Positions 1 to 7,596 of a stretch of 32,390 nt of DNA are shown here, piece after piece. Where the stretch lies: positions 1-32,390 of the forward strand of contig JAPPLI010000156.1 in the NCBI GenBank assembly GCA_028819495.1, in the 5' to 3' direction. The notes under the pieces are model-generated. The model had not been told where the DNA came from. It saw only the letters and a program-made list of their open reading frames with translations, and made no database searches. Source of the stretch: Gammaproteobacteria bacterium (GTDB taxonomy: Bacteria > Pseudomonadota > Gammaproteobacteria > Eutrophobiales > Eutrophobiaceae). Numbering within the stretch: position 1 is the stretch's first letter; each line of letters opens with the position of its first letter. The position numbers were made by a program, and so were the translations under genes.

Positions 1-51
1 GGGTGACTGTTAATCACTAGGTCGGCGGTTCGAGCCCGTCCCGGGGAGCCA
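1..51 (+). tRNA. tRNA-Asn(GTT), 3' part
   Basis: The 3' half of a tRNA, cut by the window start. The anticodon stem (2-6 with 14-18) encloses the loop CTGTTAA, giving anticodon GTT at 9-11. The T stem (24-28 with 36-40) encloses TTCGAGC. The 3' acceptor strand is at 41-47, the discriminator G at 48 and encoded CCA at 49-51. The D arm and 5' acceptor strand lie before the window. The first protein gene starts only 13 bases after the CCA, so this tRNA end is the left boundary of the accessory region and a possible integration site. I saw no second copy of its 3' end in the window. Confidence 0.93.
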
Positions 52-64
52 TTTTAATCAAAGA

Positions 65-1864
65 GTGCGTTCTACCACATTTATCATCAGGATAGACCCT
101 GGTGGCCTCAGCCCGGCTGCCCGGAAAAACCCGGCTTCCGACATTACGGGCGCAAGCCGCGAATCGGAAAATGACACCGGGCCGTTCGAGTGGTCGGACC
201 CGACGGGCCGCGTGGTCGTGAAGGCATGGCCGGGCAACGCGCCCCGGGATCTGCAGAACGGCCTGCGCATAACGGCAGGCTGGCCGGTCGCCGTTGAGGA
301 CCGCCTGGCCGGACACTACGCCAGGGTACAGCTTGATGCGTCCGGTCGAGGCACAGTGCGACAGGACCCGTACGGCTTGCATCCGCTCTACATCGGTAGT
401 GTCCATGGTGTCACCCTGGTAGCCAACAGACCCCACTTGGTTGCAGGTGAGTTGGAGCGATTTACAGGAGAGAGCGCCTCGCGCGATCATCGCTGCGCGG
501 CCTGGCTGGCATTCTGTGGCTATCCCATCGGTGACTGGACCGGTTACGAAGACGTGCGTTGCGTTCCTTTCGGCGCAACCGTGCGAATTGATCCAAGCCG
601 CGGCACCAGGTTTTCCTTCAAGGACGCGCCATGGCTGTTCCCCGTCATGGATATTGACGAGACATGCATAGACCGAATTGAAGCTGAATTGATTGCTAAT
701 CTCCGGGCTGCGATCAGGGCGATGGGACATACGCCGCGGCTTCAACTTACCGGGGGCCGAGACTCGCGCCTAGTTCTTGCGCTTGCTGTTCGAGGCGGAT
801 TATTACAGGAAGTCGAGATTGTCACTTTCGGAAAAGCTGATTTGCCGGACGTAATTGTGGCGAAGGAGCTGGCAACAAGTCTCGGCCTCAAGCACACCTT
901 ATCGAACTGGACTAACGGCGTTGTCGTTCGAGATGAACTGTGTCCTCACGTCGGTCGTGTCGCTGGCACCGTCAGTCCTGTTGATAGCAGCATTTCTCTT
1001 TCAAAAGACGGCCGCCTGGCCATGCCGGGGCTGCTCGGTGAAACATTACGAACGAATTTACCTGATAGATCAGGCCATCAGGATCTGCAGTCTGTTGTAA
1101 CGGGTTATTTGTCCGGATCGTCAGGAAAGGCCGGTATCCTGCAACGAGATGCATATACATTCGCCTTGACCGAAGGTGTTCGATGTCTTCTTGAGCCGGC
1201 GGAGCAGATAGCCGGACCGGAAGATCTATTTGATGCATATTACCTCCAACACAGGGTCCGAAGATGGCTGTCGGCTCGGCCTGAGTATCTTGCGGATGAG
1301 TTCCTGCCACTTTATCATCCGCCGGCCACTGAAATCGCCTTTCAAATGGACTGGCGCGAGCGCGTTGCAGGACGGATACATAACACGATTATCGAGCGGG
1401 CCGGAAAACTGCTATCAGAACCGCCCTACTATAAGCCCGGTGGCCTCTACAAACCGGCAACGAGATCCTCGCCCATGCGCAAGGGACGAAACAAACGCTT
1501 AGCCAAGAATCCCGACACTTCGACTGATGGTTATCAGCGAAGCCTGGGCAAGAAAACCCTGGACAAATTAATATCGCAGCACGTTGAAAATACTTTTAAA
1601 AACACAAAGCCGCCAGCGGCAGTCGCCGGGCCTCGCACAGCGGACCCCATCCTGATCAAGCGGCAGGCGGCATACCGGGAACTAATCGCCGCCCGGGACG
1701 ATAACCCGGTTTTCGACCTTGTAGATCGCGACCGCCTCATTGATGCCGTCAGCCGTTTACCGACTCTTAACCCTTATATTGCCCTGCAGGTACACGGGGC
1801 CATGACTGGCGTTATCTGGCTGGGACGACTGGAGGAGTATCCGGGCAAAAGGGGACGGAATTGA
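65..1864 (+). CDS. Asparagine-synthetase-like ATP-dependent ligase, copy 1
   Basis: A 599-residue protein. The N-terminal third resembles a degenerate class II glutamine-amidotransferase fold (GHYARVQLD and RQDPYGLHPLY around residues 84-110). It is followed by an asparagine-synthase-type domain with the pyrophosphatase loop LTGGRDSR at about 228-235. In true AsnB a catalytic Cys follows the initiator Met; here there is none, so glutamine hydrolysis is unlikely, and adenylation-dependent amide bond formation (or a regulatory role) is inferred. The start is GTG at 65, 13 bases after the tRNA; no ATG and no good ribosome binding site is visible. Homology with copy 2 begins just inside this start, so the original 5' end may have been lost at the tRNA junction. 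The stop TGA (1862-1864) lies inside a palindrome, which encodes the C-terminal RN. The substrate is unknown. Confidence 0.8.
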   Translation: MRSTTFIIRIDPGGLSPAARKNPASDITGASRESENDTGPFEWSDPTGRVVVKAWPGNAPRDLQNGLRITAGWPVAVEDRLAGHYARVQLDASGRGTVRQDPYGLHPLYIGSVHGVTLVANRPHLVAGELERFTGESASRDHRCAAWLAFCGYPIGDWTGYEDVRCVPFGATVRIDPSRGTRFSFKDAPWLFPVMDIDETCIDRIEAELIANLRAAIRAMGHTPRLQLTGGRDSRLVLALAVRGGLLQEVEIVTFGKADLPDVIVAKELATSLGLKHTLSNWTNGVVVRDELCPHVGRVAGTVSPVDSSISLSKDGRLAMPGLLGETLRTNLPDRSGHQDLQSVVTGYLSGSSGKAGILQRDAYTFALTEGVRCLLEPAEQIAGPEDLFDAYYLQHRVRRWLSARPEYLADEFLPLYHPPATEIAFQMDWRERVAGRIHNTIIERAGKLLSEPPYYKPGGLYKPATRSSPMRKGRNKRLAKNPDTSTDGYQRSLGKKTLDKLISQHVENTFKNTKPPAAVAGPRTADPILIKRQAAYRELIAARDDNPVFDLVDRDRLIDAVSRLPTLNPYIALQVHGAMTGVIWLGRLEEYPGKRGRN

Positions 1865-1875
1865 ATTCCGTTCCC
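1851..1875. repeat. Palindrome, GGGGACGG family, copy a
   Basis: Arm GGGGACGGAATT (1851-1862), one central G, then AATTCCGTTCCC (1864-1875); one G-T mismatch between the arms. It contains the stop codon of ligase copy 1 and sits just before copy 2. Near-identical elements occur at 3682-3706 and 8549-8573. It has no T-run, so it is not a classical intrinsic terminator. Confidence 0.85.
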
Positions 1876-1886
1876 GCATTACTAGA

Positions 1887-3695
1887 ATGGATATTGAGCA
1901 AACAGCCACATTTGTTATCAGGGTTAACCGTGATGGCGCCAGGCCGGCTACCCGGGAAAATCCGGTTTCTGAAATCATGGACGCAGGTCACAAATCGGCA
2001 AACGACACCGAGCCGTTCGAGTGGTCGGACCCGACAGGCCGCGTGGTCGTGAAGGCATGGCCGGGCAACGTGCCCCAGGATGTGCGTAACGGTCTACGTA
2101 TAACGTCAGGTCAGCCGGTCGCCGTTGAAAACCGCCTGGTCGGACATTACGCCAGGGTACAGCTCGATGCGTCCGGTCGAGGCACAGTACAACAGGATCC
2201 ATACGGCTTACATCCGCTCTACATCGGCACGGTTCATGGCGTCAGCTTAGTAGCCAACAGACCCCACCTGGTTGCGGGTGAGCTGGAGCAACTTACGGGA
2301 ACGCGCGCAACGCGTGATCATCGCTGCGCGGCCTGGCTGGCATTCAGTGGCCGCCCCATCGGCGACCGGACCGGCTACGAAGACGTAAGTTGCGTTCCTT
2401 TTGGCGCGACCGCGCGAATTGATCCGGCCCGCGGTGTCACGTTCTCCTTCACGGACGCTCCCTGGCTACTCCCCGCCACGGATATTGACGACTCCTGCAT
2501 AGACCGGATTGAATCCGAACTGATTACGAATCTCCGTGCAGCAATCAGGGCGGTGGGACATACGCCGCGTCTTCAGCTCACCGGGGGTCGTGACTCGCGT
2601 CTTGTTCTCGCGCTTGCTGTCCGCGCCGGATTATTACAGGACGTCGAAATTATTACTAACGGAAGAGCCGATACGCCGGACGCAATTGTAGCGAAGGACC
2701 TAGTAACAAGTCTTGGTCTCAAGCATACCTTATTGAAGTGGGATGACGGCGTTGTCGATCGCCGCCAGATGTGCGCTCATGTCGGCCGCATCGCCGGCAC
2801 CGTTGGCTGTACAGATGGCAGCACTTTTCTTTCAAAAGAAGGCCGTATGACTTTGTCAGGGTTTCACGGTGAAACATTGCGAACGCACTGGCCGGATATA
2901 CCTGATTACCAGGATTTGCAGTCTGTTGTTACGGGTTTTTTTTCCAGACCGTCAGGAAAGGCCGGTATCCTGCAACGAGATGCATATACTGCCGCCTTGA
3001 CCGACAGTGTTCGAAGCCTGCTCGAACCGGCGGAACAGATGGCCAGGCCGGAAGATTTATTTGATGCATATTCGATCCAACACAGGGTCCGCAGATGGCT
3101 GTCGGCGCGCCCCGAGAGACTTGCCGATAAATTCCTTCCACTTTATCATCCGCCGGCCACTGAAATTGCCTTTCAAATGGATTGGCGCGAGCGCGTTGCG
3201 GGACGGATACATAATACGATCATCGAGCGGGCCGGACGGTTGCTTTCAGAACCGCCTTACTATAAGCCCGGCGGCCTCTACAAACCGGCAACAATATCCT
3301 TGCCTGCGCAGGAAGGACAGAACAAACGCAATGCCGGGAATCCCGACGCTTCAGGTAATGGTTGCCAGCGCGGCCTGGACGGGAAAACCCTGGACAAATT
3401 AATATCCAGGCATGTTGAAAATGCGTTCAATGACTCAAAGAAACCGGCAGCAACAGTCGAGTGCCGCACAACGGACCCCAACACAGTCAAGCGGCAGGAG
3501 GCATACCGGGAACTGATCGCCGCCCGGGACGATAACCCGGTCTTCGACCTTGTAGATCGCGATCGTCTCATTGATGCCGTCAACCGTTTACCGACTCTTA
3601 ACCCTTATGTTGCCTTGCAGGTACACGGAGCCATGACGGGTGTTATCTGGCTCGGACGACTGGAGGAGTATCAGGGCGAAAGGGGACGGAATTGA
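1887..3695 (+). CDS. Asparagine-synthetase-like ATP-dependent ligase, copy 2
   Basis: A 602-residue paralogue of the preceding gene. From FEWSDPTGR onward the two align without a gap; copy 2 is only 3 residues longer at the N-terminus. Pyrophosphatase loop LTGGRDSR at 231-238; degenerate amidotransferase-like N-terminus around 86-125; no Cys after the initiator Met. The pair differ most at about 282-345 (after GLKHTL) and in a basic linker at about 462-535, whereas the C-terminal stretch around AARDDNPVFDLVDRDRLIDA is nearly identical. This pattern suggests the same chemistry with different acceptors (inference). ATG start at 1887, 22 bases after the stop of copy 1, without a clear Shine-Dalgarno. 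The stop TGA (3693-3695) again lies within a GGGGACGG palindrome. Not asnB itself: family membership is secure, function unknown. Confidence 0.83.
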   Translation: MDIEQTATFVIRVNRDGARPATRENPVSEIMDAGHKSANDTEPFEWSDPTGRVVVKAWPGNVPQDVRNGLRITSGQPVAVENRLVGHYARVQLDASGRGTVQQDPYGLHPLYIGTVHGVSLVANRPHLVAGELEQLTGTRATRDHRCAAWLAFSGRPIGDRTGYEDVSCVPFGATARIDPARGVTFSFTDAPWLLPATDIDDSCIDRIESELITNLRAAIRAVGHTPRLQLTGGRDSRLVLALAVRAGLLQDVEIITNGRADTPDAIVAKDLVTSLGLKHTLLKWDDGVVDRRQMCAHVGRIAGTVGCTDGSTFLSKEGRMTLSGFHGETLRTHWPDIPDYQDLQSVVTGFFSRPSGKAGILQRDAYTAALTDSVRSLLEPAEQMARPEDLFDAYSIQHRVRRWLSARPERLADKFLPLYHPPATEIAFQMDWRERVAGRIHNTIIERAGRLLSEPPYYKPGGLYKPATISLPAQEGQNKRNAGNPDASGNGCQRGLDGKTLDKLISRHVENAFNDSKKPAATVECRTTDPNTVKRQEAYRELIAARDDNPVFDLVDRDRLIDAVNRLPTLNPYVALQVHGAMTGVIWLGRLEEYQGERGRN

Positions 3696-3706
3696 ATTCC
3701 GTCCCC
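3682..3706. repeat. Palindrome, GGGGACGG family, copy b
   Basis: Perfect inverted repeat: GGGGACGGAATT (3682-3693), central G, AATTCCGTCCCC (3695-3706). It lies between convergent genes, contains the stop of ligase copy 2 and ends 5 bases from the galU stop. A strong hairpin on either strand; it may act as a transcript-end structure for both genes. No U-tract of usual length follows. Confidence 0.9.
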
Positions 3707-3710
3707 GTTG

Positions 3711-4583
3711 TTAATCTTTAATCAAGTCATCCAGGTATGAACGAAACTCTGCGCCGATCGTCTCGTGTCTCAGCGCGTATTCCACATTTGCCTTCATAAG
3801 TCCCAGGATGGACCCGCAATCATAGCGCCTGCCCTGGAATTCACACAGGTACACGTCTTCTGTTCCCAGCAGCGCCGCAATCGCATCGGTCAACTGGATC
3901 TCGTTTCCCGCCCCCCTGGGCGTGGTTTCCAGTAACGGCATGATCCCCGGCGTGAATATATAGCGCCCTACCACCGCCAGGGTCGAAGGCGCCTTGTCCG
4001 GGGCGGGTTTTTCCACGATTGATCTCATCCTGTTGATGGCGTTTGCGCCGTTGCGTGTCTCAACGATGCCGTAACGGGAGACCTGATCACGGGGCACGTT
4101 CTCCACCGCCACCACGCTGGCATTCGTTTCACGGTAAATCCCTGTCATCTGTTGCAGACAGGCGCTCTCCGCGTGATGGATCAAATCGTCGGGCAGGATA
4201 ACGGCAAACGGTTCATCGCCCAGCAGCGGCCTGGCGCACAGGACCGCATGGCCCAGCCCCAGGGGTTCATGCTGGATGACGTAACGGCACACCGTACCGG
4301 GTGGGGGGATATCCTTCACCACTTCAAGCAACTCCTGTTTCCCCCGCTGTTCCAGTTCCCTTTCCAGCCTTTCATTGGGTTGGAAATGATCCCGGATGAT
4401 CCTTTTCGCCTCCGCCGTAACAAAAATCAGTTCCCGGATACCGGCGCCGAGCGCCTCCTCAACCGCGTGCTGGATAATGGGACGGTCAACCAGCGTCAGC
4501 ATCTCCTTGGCGAGAACCTTCGTGGCCGGCAGCGTGCGTGTTCCCAGGCCCGCAACCGGAAACACGGCCTTGTTAATTTCCAA
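3711..4583 (-). CDS. galU: UTP-glucose-1-phosphate uridylyltransferase
   Basis: A 290-residue cytoplasmic nucleotidyltransferase making UDP-glucose from UTP and glucose-1-phosphate. The N-terminus has AVFPVAGLGTRTLPATK (about residues 6-22), the signature nucleotide-binding loop, followed by KEMLTLVDRPIIQ. Further family marks are EPLGLGHAV, LPDDLI and VGRYIFTP. Length is normal for GalU. The start is TTG at 4583, preceded by GGGGAG about 6 bases upstream; the nearby ATG and GTG codons are out of frame. It begins 14 bases after the stop of the upstream dehydratase gene, so the two are probably co-transcribed. UDP-glucose would feed glycan synthesis (and UDP-GlcA or UDP-Gal through enzymes outside the window). 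Confidence 0.95.
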   Translation of the reverse strand: MEINKAVFPVAGLGTRTLPATKVLAKEMLTLVDRPIIQHAVEEALGAGIRELIFVTAEAKRIIRDHFQPNERLERELEQRGKQELLEVVKDIPPPGTVCRYVIQHEPLGLGHAVLCARPLLGDEPFAVILPDDLIHHAESACLQQMTGIYRETNASVVAVENVPRDQVSRYGIVETRNGANAINRMRSIVEKPAPDKAPSTLAVVGRYIFTPGIMPLLETTPRGAGNEIQLTDAIAALLGTEDVYLCEFQGRRYDCGSILGLMKANVEYALRHETIGAEFRSYLDDLIKD

Positions 4584-4597
4584 GCATCACTCCCCGG

Positions 4598-6478
4598 TTA
4601 TGCTACCCTGACAATATCAAGGGGCCGTTCATCAGCGCCGTCGGGAACAAGGCCGGCCAGAATTCTTGTTATCTCGCCGTCATCAGCATCCGCAAGCGCC
4701 CGTTCCAGGTGGGCTACCACCTGCTTGACCCTGTTCCAGTCAGCCGGGGCATGTTTTGCCCGAAATACTTTCTTGTTCCCGGTTTCTTCCTTGCCTTCAC
4801 TGTCATAAAACAGTTCTTCGTGCAATTTTTCGCCGGGCCGTAAACCCACATATTGAATTTGAATATCCTTGCCGGGTTCTTTTCCGGACAAACGGATCAT
4901 CTGTTCGGCCAGGTAACCAATCCTGACCGGAGATCCCATATCCAGCACGAAAATACCTCCCTCTCCCTCCACCACACTGGCCTGCAAAATCAACTGGCAC
5001 GCCTCCCGTGCCGTCATGAAATACCGGGTAATATCAGGATGAGTTACCGTCAGCGGGCCCCCTGCACGGATCTGTTCCCTGAATAACGGGACCACGCTGC
5101 CGTCCGAACCCAGCACGTTACCGAACCTGACGGTAATAAAACGCGTAGCGGATACCGCGTTCATGCCTTCGCAGTAAATCTCACCGGCGCGCTTGGTCAT
5201 CCCGAGGATATTGGTGGGGTTGACCGCCTTATCGGTGGAAATAAACACGAACTTGTCGCAATGGAATTTGCTCGCGGCCTCGGCGACAATCCTGGTGCCG
5301 ATGATATTGTTTTTTACGGCTTCGCCCGGATGGGCCTGTAAAAAAGATACGTGCTTGTACGAAGCTGCATGAAATATCAAATCCGGGCGGTAGTTCCCGG
5401 TAATATTCTCAACCGCCCGTTGATCACAGACATCGCCCAGTACCGTGACCAGTTTGAGCTGCGGATATTTCCTTTCCAGTTCCTGCTGTATCCGGTACAG
5501 GTTAAACTCACTGCGTTCAAAAACAACAAGGGCGCTCGGCGCAAAGTCGGCAACCTGCCGGCAAAGTTCCGTCCCGATGGAACCGCCGCCGCCCGTGACC
5601 ATGATAACCTTGCCGGACAACCCGGCCTGCATCATGTCCCGGTCCAGTTCAATTTTTTCCCTTCCCAGCAGGTCCTCGATGGAGACTTCCTGTATGGCAT
5701 TCACGGTCACCTGTCCTGAAATCAAATCCTCGAGCCTGGGCAGGGTTTTAAATTCCGTATTGGCGCTCTCGCATATCGCGACCAGTCTTTGCATTCTTTC
5801 CGATGACAATGAAGGGATGGCTATGATAACCAGGTCGACGGCATGCCTGGTTACCACCTCCGGAACCTCATCGAAAACCCCCAATACCCGTATACCGTGA
5901 ATTTCCCTGCCTGTTTTATCCGGATCATCATCAATCAGACCCACGGGCAGGTATTGCGTCCGGCTGTGCCTTAACATGTCTCTCAGCAATCTTCCCCCGG
6001 CATCACCGGCGCCGACCACCAGGACCCGTTTGCCGCTGCTGATTCCCACCCGGTGGTCTTTCAGGTAGCGATAGATGATCCTGTCTCCCCCGAGAAAAGC
6101 GAACAACAGGATCGCATACAGCGGTATTACTGTCCTGGGCACCGCTTCCATCCTGGTGATGAGGAAAACCGCCAGCGTGATGATTAAAACCCCGAGAAAA
6201 ATCGATTTACCGATGCGCACGAGATCAGGCAGGGACGCAAAGCGCCAGATACCGCGATAGAGCCCAAAAACCACGTAGCTGAACGCCTGGCAGATGATGA
6301 CTACCGGCAACACCAGGGTCGCGGTTCGCAGGAATTCTTCAGGAATGGCGCCCAGGTTGAACCTCAACCAGTATGCCAGGTACCAGGCCACCGGGATCAT
6401 CAATACGTCATGCAGGAATATGGTCACCCGCCCGTAGGATTGCAACATGGATGACTTTTTGGCTGATTTATCGTTCAT
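4598..6478 (-). CDS. WbpM/FlaA1-like membrane nucleotide-sugar 4,6-dehydratase
   Basis: A 626-residue inner-membrane protein of the WbpM/PglF/CapD type. About four transmembrane helices lie within residues 18-135. A CoA-binding-like Rossmann domain follows (VLVVGAGDAGGRLLR, 152-166), then the extended SDR catalytic domain with TGGGGSIGTELCRQ (295-308), AASYKHV (371-377) and STDKAVNPTN (414-423) with Lys429. WbpM-type members convert UDP-GlcNAc to UDP-4-keto-6-deoxy-GlcNAc, a precursor of deoxy-amino sugars such as QuiNAc or FucNAc. The residue four before Lys429 is Leu425, where the family usually has Met or Tyr. ATG start at 6478 with a weak ribosome binding site; an alternative is Met11. 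First gene of a two-gene unit with galU; divergent from the GT2 gene. Confidence 0.92.
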   Translation of the reverse strand: MNDKSAKKSSMLQSYGRVTIFLHDVLMIPVAWYLAYWLRFNLGAIPEEFLRTATLVLPVVIICQAFSYVVFGLYRGIWRFASLPDLVRIGKSIFLGVLIITLAVFLITRMEAVPRTVIPLYAILLFAFLGGDRIIYRYLKDHRVGISSGKRVLVVGAGDAGGRLLRDMLRHSRTQYLPVGLIDDDPDKTGREIHGIRVLGVFDEVPEVVTRHAVDLVIIAIPSLSSERMQRLVAICESANTEFKTLPRLEDLISGQVTVNAIQEVSIEDLLGREKIELDRDMMQAGLSGKVIMVTGGGGSIGTELCRQVADFAPSALVVFERSEFNLYRIQQELERKYPQLKLVTVLGDVCDQRAVENITGNYRPDLIFHAASYKHVSFLQAHPGEAVKNNIIGTRIVAEAASKFHCDKFVFISTDKAVNPTNILGMTKRAGEIYCEGMNAVSATRFITVRFGNVLGSDGSVVPLFREQIRAGGPLTVTHPDITRYFMTAREACQLILQASVVEGEGGIFVLDMGSPVRIGYLAEQMIRLSGKEPGKDIQIQYVGLRPGEKLHEELFYDSEGKEETGNKKVFRAKHAPADWNRVKQVVAHLERALADADDGEITRILAGLVPDGADERPLDIVRVA

Positions 6479-6573
6479 TACATACCAGAGCCTGTGGCGG
6501 CGAATACGGGTATGATACTACAGCCCGGCATTGAGTAATATCGGGGGTAACCGGAACAGGTAGATAGATAGGT

Positions 6574-6641
6574 GGGGTCAGAGTAAAATTGTCGGGTTCT
6601 TTATTTCATCACCAACAATCAAATAATTTTACTCTGACCCC
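6574..6641. repeat. Inverted repeat, GGGGTCAGAG family
   Basis: Perfect 17-base arms: GGGGTCAGAGTAAAATT (6574-6590) and its complement AATTTTACTCTGACCCC (6625-6641), separated by 34 bases. It lies in the divergent intergenic region just before the GT2 gene. Arms of this kind are, to my recollection, dispersed in many proteobacterial genomes as REP-like elements linked to IS200-type (RAYT) transposases; no transposase gene is present here. It is open in frame with the downstream gene but probably not translated. Confidence 0.88.
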
Positions 6642-6699
6642 TGAATTGCGATCTCACTCTGAAACATTGCGCCACGCCGATCTGCCGGAAGGGAGCAGC

Positions 6700-7596
6700 G
6701 TGGTCGTGGTCTCATACTGGACCGGTCCTATCCTGTTCGAAGCCATGGATTCGGTTCTGGCGCCGGATCAAAAAGGCGTGATCGAACTGATACTGGTGGA
6801 CAACGGCAATCCGCCGGAAATTTCCGGTGAGTTGGCCCGGCGGGCACAGGAGGAACCGCGGCTGACACTCATCAACGGTCACGGCAACGTCGGGTTCGCG
6901 CGCGGATGTAACATCGGCGCGCGCCGGGCCGGGGGTCGCTACCTGTTGCTGTTGAACCCGGACTGCCGCCTCAGCCCGGGCGCGATCCCCGCCTTGCTGG
7001 CTGAAGCCCAAACCCTGGGCGAAGACTGGATGCTGGGCTGCCGCGTGCTCAACCCCGACGGGAGCGACCAGCGCGCCTCGCGGCGCGCCCTGCTCACTCC
7101 GTACACTGCCCTGGTTGAGACGTTCCGTCTTGACAGGCTGGCGCCTGGACTGTTGCGCCGCTACCGGCTCAACCATCATGACAGCCCGCTCCCTGCAGAA
7201 ACCAGTAGCGTTCCGGTCATCAGTGGCGCATGCATGATGCTGCCGGCTGCGACTTTCCATGCGGCAGGCGGCATGGACGAGGGTTATTTTCTGCACGTGG
7301 ACGATCTCGACCTCTGCTTCAGGCTGCACAGGGCCGGAATCCCGGTCTGGTTCACGCCGCACGTGGAAGCAGTCCATCACGCCGGCAGCAGCCGGATCAA
7401 CCCGGTGCAGGTGGAGTGGCACAAGATGCGCGGCTTCCTGCGTTATTTCCGCTTACACTTTAACAAGCTCCGCTGGTTGCCACTGCTGGTACCCCTGGTA
7501 GTCGGTATCCTGGCTCGCTTCGGAATAAAGTCAGCACAGTCTCTGCTCTTGATCGCGTGGAACAGACGGCCAATAACCAATGATGCCCGGGACTGA
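6700..7596 (+). CDS. Family 2 glycosyltransferase, rhamnosyltransferase-like
   Basis: A GT-A transferase of about 298 residues resembling WbbL-type rhamnosyltransferases. Visible: the first beta strand VVVVSYWTG, the nucleotide-binding ILVDNGN, GFARGCNIGARRA, the metal-site region LLLNPDCRL, SGACMMLPAATFHAAGGMDE and HVDDLDLCFRLHRAG. It probably acts at the cytoplasmic membrane face; the C-terminus has a hydrophobic stretch (LPLLVPLVVGILARFG) for membrane association. With rmlABCD in the locus, dTDP-rhamnose is a reasonable donor (inference). The frame stays open back to TTG 6589 inside the inverted repeat; I prefer GTG 6700 because GGAAGGGAG lies immediately upstream. TTG 6667 is an alternative that would leave more residues before the first strand. 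The next gene overlaps by 17 bases. Confidence 0.88.
   Translation: MVVVSYWTGPILFEAMDSVLAPDQKGVIELILVDNGNPPEISGELARRAQEEPRLTLINGHGNVGFARGCNIGARRAGGRYLLLLNPDCRLSPGAIPALLAEAQTLGEDWMLGCRVLNPDGSDQRASRRALLTPYTALVETFRLDRLAPGLLRRYRLNHHDSPLPAETSSVPVISGACMMLPAATFHAAGGMDEGYFLHVDDLDLCFRLHRAGIPVWFTPHVEAVHHAGSSRINPVQVEWHKMRGFLRYFRLHFNKLRWLPLLVPLVVGILARFGIKSAQSLLLIAWNRRPITNDARD

Noticed and set aside
17-745. A minus-strand frame of 242 codons ending in APRDGLEPPT
   Set aside because: Its end is the antisense of the tRNA (a common false protein tail) and the rest is antisense to the ligase gene.
65-3695. Lasso-peptide or lantibiotic-style maturation system suggested by asparagine-synthetase-like proteins
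   Set aside because: I found no precursor peptide, no transglutaminase-like protease and no recognition element nearby; sequence similarity alone does not support it.
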